Positions 62,040-64,000 of a stretch of 64,000 nt of DNA are shown piece by piece; the stretch's first letter is position 1; every line of letters starts with the position of its first letter. The translations under genes were made by a program, and so were the position numbers. Source of the DNA: Methylorubrum rhodesianum (GTDB lineage: Bacteria; Pseudomonadota; Alphaproteobacteria; Rhizobiales; Beijerinckiaceae); the NCBI RefSeq assembly GCF_014199985.1, contig NZ_JACHOS010000012.1, forward strand, positions 154,816 through 218,815. Reading direction: 5' to 3'. The notes under the pieces were generated by a model that was not told the DNA's origin, did not search any database, and saw only the letters and a program-made list of their open reading frames with translations.

Positions 62040-62384
62040 TCACCCCGCCGGATCGGCCGGTTGCGTCAGGCGGGCGAGGAAGGGGGCGGCCGCCTTCTCG
62101 GCGGCGCGCTCGATCGCCCGGTAATGCGCGACGACGTCGGTGCCGAAAGCCGAGAGCCGGGCGCCGCCGCCCGCCTTGCCGCCGACCTGCGCCTCGATCA
62201 CCGGGCGCCCGAAGCCCTTGTTCATGTCCTCGACGAGAAGCCACGCCCGGCGATAGGACATGCCCAGCGCCCGGCCCGCGGCGGAGATCGAGCCGTGCTC
62301 GGCGATCGCTTCGAGAAGCTGAACCTTGCCCGGCCCGATCCGCCGGTCCGGCCCGAGATCGATGCGGATGCTCAAGCGGGCCAT
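62040..62384 (-). CDS. ModE-type winged-helix regulator without Mop domain
   Basis: 114 residues containing only the ModE N-terminal winged helix: KVQLLEAIAEHGSISAAGRA, LGMSYRRAWLLVEDMN and GGKAGGGARLSAFG. The molybdate-binding Mop repeats of E. coli ModE are absent, as in many alphaproteobacterial versions. ATG 62384 has AGGAG four bases upstream; GTG at 62396 is possible. Two ModE-like boxes flank it and modA is nearby, supporting a molybdate-related role. Confidence 0.8.
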   Translation of the reverse strand: MARLSIRIDLGPDRRIGPGKVQLLEAIAEHGSISAAGRALGMSYRRAWLLVEDMNKGFGRPVIEAQVGGKAGGGARLSAFGTDVVAHYRAIERAAEKAAAPFLARLTQPADPAG

Positions 62385-62454
62385 CACTCTCCTCACGCGG
62401 TTCGAGCCGTTCTAAGCGCCCGCACGGACGAAGACGAGGCCGGCCTCGCCGGAC

Positions 62455-62790
62455 TCGATCCCGACAGGCGCCCTTGCCTTCGGCCGCCGGGGCTGAGACG
62501 GTCTCCCTCATGTCCTGGACGACGACCGTTTCGGCCTGAGGCGGAACCGGCGCGCCGATGAAGTTCCGCTGCGGCGCGGTGCGAGCGGTGGACCGACCGG
62601 TTCGCCTGCCCGCTCCATGCCCGTGCCGGTCGGGAGGGCGCCGGTGTGAGGGCGGCGTCGGGCGGCACGCATTCGCCGACGGTCGCGCGCAGGCAGGGCT
62701 CCGCCCGTGCGAGAGCCTTCCCGCTCGCAAGCCTGTCGATGGCCACCTTCGCGGCAGCGATCGGTATCGGCAGGTCGGCTCCCCCGGCGC
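62455..62790 (-). pseudogene. Possible frameshifted gene remnant
   Basis: On the minus strand, protein-like stretches occur in three different frames in succession: one with IDRLASGKALARAEPCLRAT (about 62640-62790), then MERAGEPVGPPLAP, then NFIGAPVPPQAETVVVQDMR (about 62470-62570). No single frame covers them. This fits a short gene broken by two frameshifts, but I do not recognise the family, and in GC-rich DNA such runs may be chance. ModE-like box B lies directly upstream of it. Confidence 0.25.
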
Positions 62791-62828
62791 ATCCCGGCCA
62801 TCGGGAGAAGCTGGCCGGCCCTGGTCAG

Positions 62829-62852
62829 GGATATGATTTTCTGTATACAGCG
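62829..62852. promoter_or_regulatory. ModE-like box B upstream of modA
   Basis: GGATATGA (62829-62836) and TGTATACAGCG (62842-62852) give, on the minus strand, CGCTGTATACA, which matches box A (CGCTATATACA) at ten of eleven positions. It lies 249 bases upstream of modA. Its arms are imperfect. Confidence 0.5.
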
Positions 62853-63100
62853 CATCCGGTGACGGATCGCTGCTTCGGCTCGTCCGGGCGCCATCACCGC
62901 GGAGACACGCGCATGTTCACCTGCACGGGCTGTGTGGTCACCGGCGCCGAGACCCCTCCGACCGCGTCACCGTCGGGCGCCGCGGTGGGCGTATGGCCGC
63001 TTCCTGCCGCGCCGGCACGGTCTGCCGCGAGGGGAAGAACCGTAGGCCTGACGCGCTTGGCGTGAACCCCTCCCCTGGCTCGATACAGGATCTTTCCCGG
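62853..63100 (+). other. Leader region before modA
   Basis: 248 bases with no supported gene. An open frame runs into modA from 62993 but its upstream part has no signal-peptide or conserved character. No molybdenum-cofactor riboswitch motif was recognised. Confidence 0.4.
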
Positions 63101-63898
63101 ATGGCCCTGCTCACTCGCACCCGCTTCCTCGCCGGCCTGGTCGCGATCACGCTGGCAGGCACACTTTCCGCACCGGCCGCGGAAGCGCCGACCGTGTTCG
63201 CCGCCGCAAGCCTGAAGAACGCCCTCGACGAGATCGCCGGACTCTTCGCCAAGGAGGGGAAGCCGGCTCCAAAGGTCTCCTATGCGGCCTCGAACACGCT
63301 GGCCAAGCAGATCGAGCAGGGCGCGCCCGCCGACCTGTTCTTCTCGGCCGACCTCGACTGGATGGATTACCTCGCCAAGAAGGATCTCATCCAGCCCGGC
63401 ACGCGGGTGAACCTCCTGGCCAACAGCCTTGTGCTGATCGCCCCGAAGGACGCGAAGGCCGAGGTGACGATGGGGCCGGATCTCGATCTCACATCGGCGC
63501 TCGGCACCGGCAAGCTTGCCATGGGCAATGTCGATGCGGTGCCGGCCGGCAAGTACGGCAAGGCGGCGCTGGAGAAGCTCGGCAGCTGGGCGGCTGTGAA
63601 GGATAGGATCGCGCAGGCCGAGAGCGTGCGGGCCGCCCTGCTTCTCGTCTCGCGGGGCGAGGCGCCGCTCGGCATCGTCTACGCCACCGACGCGGCGGTA
63701 GACGCCAACGTGAGGATCGTCGCGACCTTCCCCGCCGACAGCCACCCGGCGATCGTCTACCCGATTGCGCTTACGCGAGACACGCGCAACCCGGACACAT
63801 CCGTCCTCCTGGCCTACCTGCGCGGTCCCTCCGCCCGGGCCGCCTTCGAGAAGCAGGGCTTCACCGTGCTGAACCGCCCGGCCGCCACCGCACCGTGA
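63101..63898 (+). CDS. modA: Molybdate ABC transporter substrate-binding protein
   Basis: 265 residues with a Sec signal (RTRFLAGLVAITLAGTLSAP, cleavage near AAEA, residue 28). The mature part has the ModA signatures FAAASLKNALDEIA, ASNTLAKQIEQGAPADLFFS and GEAPLGIVYATDA. It binds molybdate or tungstate in the periplasm. ATG 63101 is chosen because the signal peptide starts there. No modB follows; a terminator-like hairpin and a transposase fragment do. Confidence 0.88.
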   Translation: MALLTRTRFLAGLVAITLAGTLSAPAAEAPTVFAAASLKNALDEIAGLFAKEGKPAPKVSYAASNTLAKQIEQGAPADLFFSADLDWMDYLAKKDLIQPGTRVNLLANSLVLIAPKDAKAEVTMGPDLDLTSALGTGKLAMGNVDAVPAGKYGKAALEKLGSWAAVKDRIAQAESVRAALLLVSRGEAPLGIVYATDAAVDANVRIVATFPADSHPAIVYPIALTRDTRNPDTSVLLAYLRGPSARAAFEKQGFTVLNRPAATAP

Positions 63899-63914
63899 CG
63901 GCTCCTAGAGCCGT
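63898..63914 (+). terminator. Hairpin immediately after modA
   Basis: ACGGCTC (63898-63904), 3-base loop, GAGCCGT (63908-63914), beginning at the last base of the modA stop codon. No T-run follows. It may end modA transcription or belong to the edge of the adjacent insertion element. Confidence 0.45.
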
Positions 63915-63920
63915 GCCCGT

Positions 63921-64000
63921 TCACGTAGCGACGGCCAAGTCTGTATCGTAACCGGCTGCGGCGAGGCAGTTTCGGCACTCATCGGCTGTGAAGCGAGGGC
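63921..64000 (-). mobile_element. IS630-type transposase, C-terminal fragment (cut by window end)
   Basis: Reading in from the window end on the minus strand, the last 25 codons before the stop at 63921 give PRFTADECRNCLAAAGYDTD and five more residues. The (F)TxDECRNxxAAAGY ending is typical of IS630-family transposases. The rest of the element, including its DDE site, lies outside. It sits where modB/modC would be expected. Confidence 0.65.

Noticed and set aside
61941..62561. Plus-strand frame that could be the target of ModE box A
   Set aside because: It is antisense to the well-supported modE-like gene and its translation has no protein-like features.

Overview
The window is very GC-rich and its genes lie in tightly packed, often overlapping operons (ATGA, GTGA and TGATG junctions). 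Gene content points to an alphaproteobacterium of the Methylobacteriaceae (Methylobacterium/Methylorubrum). The reasons are a petrobactin-like metallophore locus laid out like the methylolanthanin (mll/mlu) cluster known from M. extorquens, a DUF6894 protein, and the high-GC coding style. This is inference from the sequence alone.

Left part (1-15830): the 3' end of proC, a TetR-type regulator, two small envelope proteins, then a minus-strand metallophore operon. Its order of transcription is an NIS synthetase (mllA/asbA-like), a fused NIS synthetase + AMP ligase (mllBC), a fused carrier protein + condensing enzyme (mllDE), a 3-dehydroshikimate dehydratase (mllF/asbF-like), a DUF2218 protein and a GNAT acetyltransferase. 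Divergent from it lie an ECF sigma factor, a FecR-type anti-sigma factor and a TonB receptor with an N-terminal signalling (STN) domain. A two-block motif repeated with identical spacing in front of the last two genes looks like the promoter read by this sigma factor.

16039-25682: an operon behind a good sigma-54 promoter. It encodes a peptide-type ABC importer whose two ATPases are fused (the first half has lost its catalytic residues), an M20-family carbamoylase/amidohydrolase, two different aminoglycoside-phosphotransferase/choline-kinase-like proteins and an inositol-monophosphatase-like phosphatase. I know of no pathway that explains this combination.

25852-39169: a guanidine-utilisation operon. 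A sigma-70-like promoter is followed at once by a guanidine-I (ykkC) riboswitch and a terminator-like hairpin. Downstream are an ABC importer, a creatininase-family protein, a type III glutamine synthetase, a cupin, the two urea-carboxylase-associated proteins (carboxyguanidine deiminase), the biotin-dependent urea/guanidine carboxylase and allophanate hydrolase.

39404-43258: a DUF6894 protein, a haloacetate-dehalogenase-like hydrolase and an arsenic locus (arsH divergent from arsR-arsC-acr3). 43356-52933: two small ORFs and a full kdp potassium system (an extra 27-residue membrane peptide, kdpF, kdpA, an unassigned small ORF, kdpB, kdpC, kdpD, kdpE) ending in a PtsN-like EIIA gene.

53098-61855: a TPR/SPINDLY-type glycosyltransferase, then a compact cassette of adenylation enzyme, GNAT, carrier protein, KAS III-like synthase, second carrier protein, two SDR reductases and a NeuD-type left-handed beta-helix acyltransferase. 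This looks like a small assembly line for an unusual acyl or aminoacyl group, probably put on a sugar, and is the best candidate for an undescribed system. The window ends with a ModE-type regulator, two ModE-like boxes, modA and the C-terminus of an IS630-type transposase where modB would be expected.
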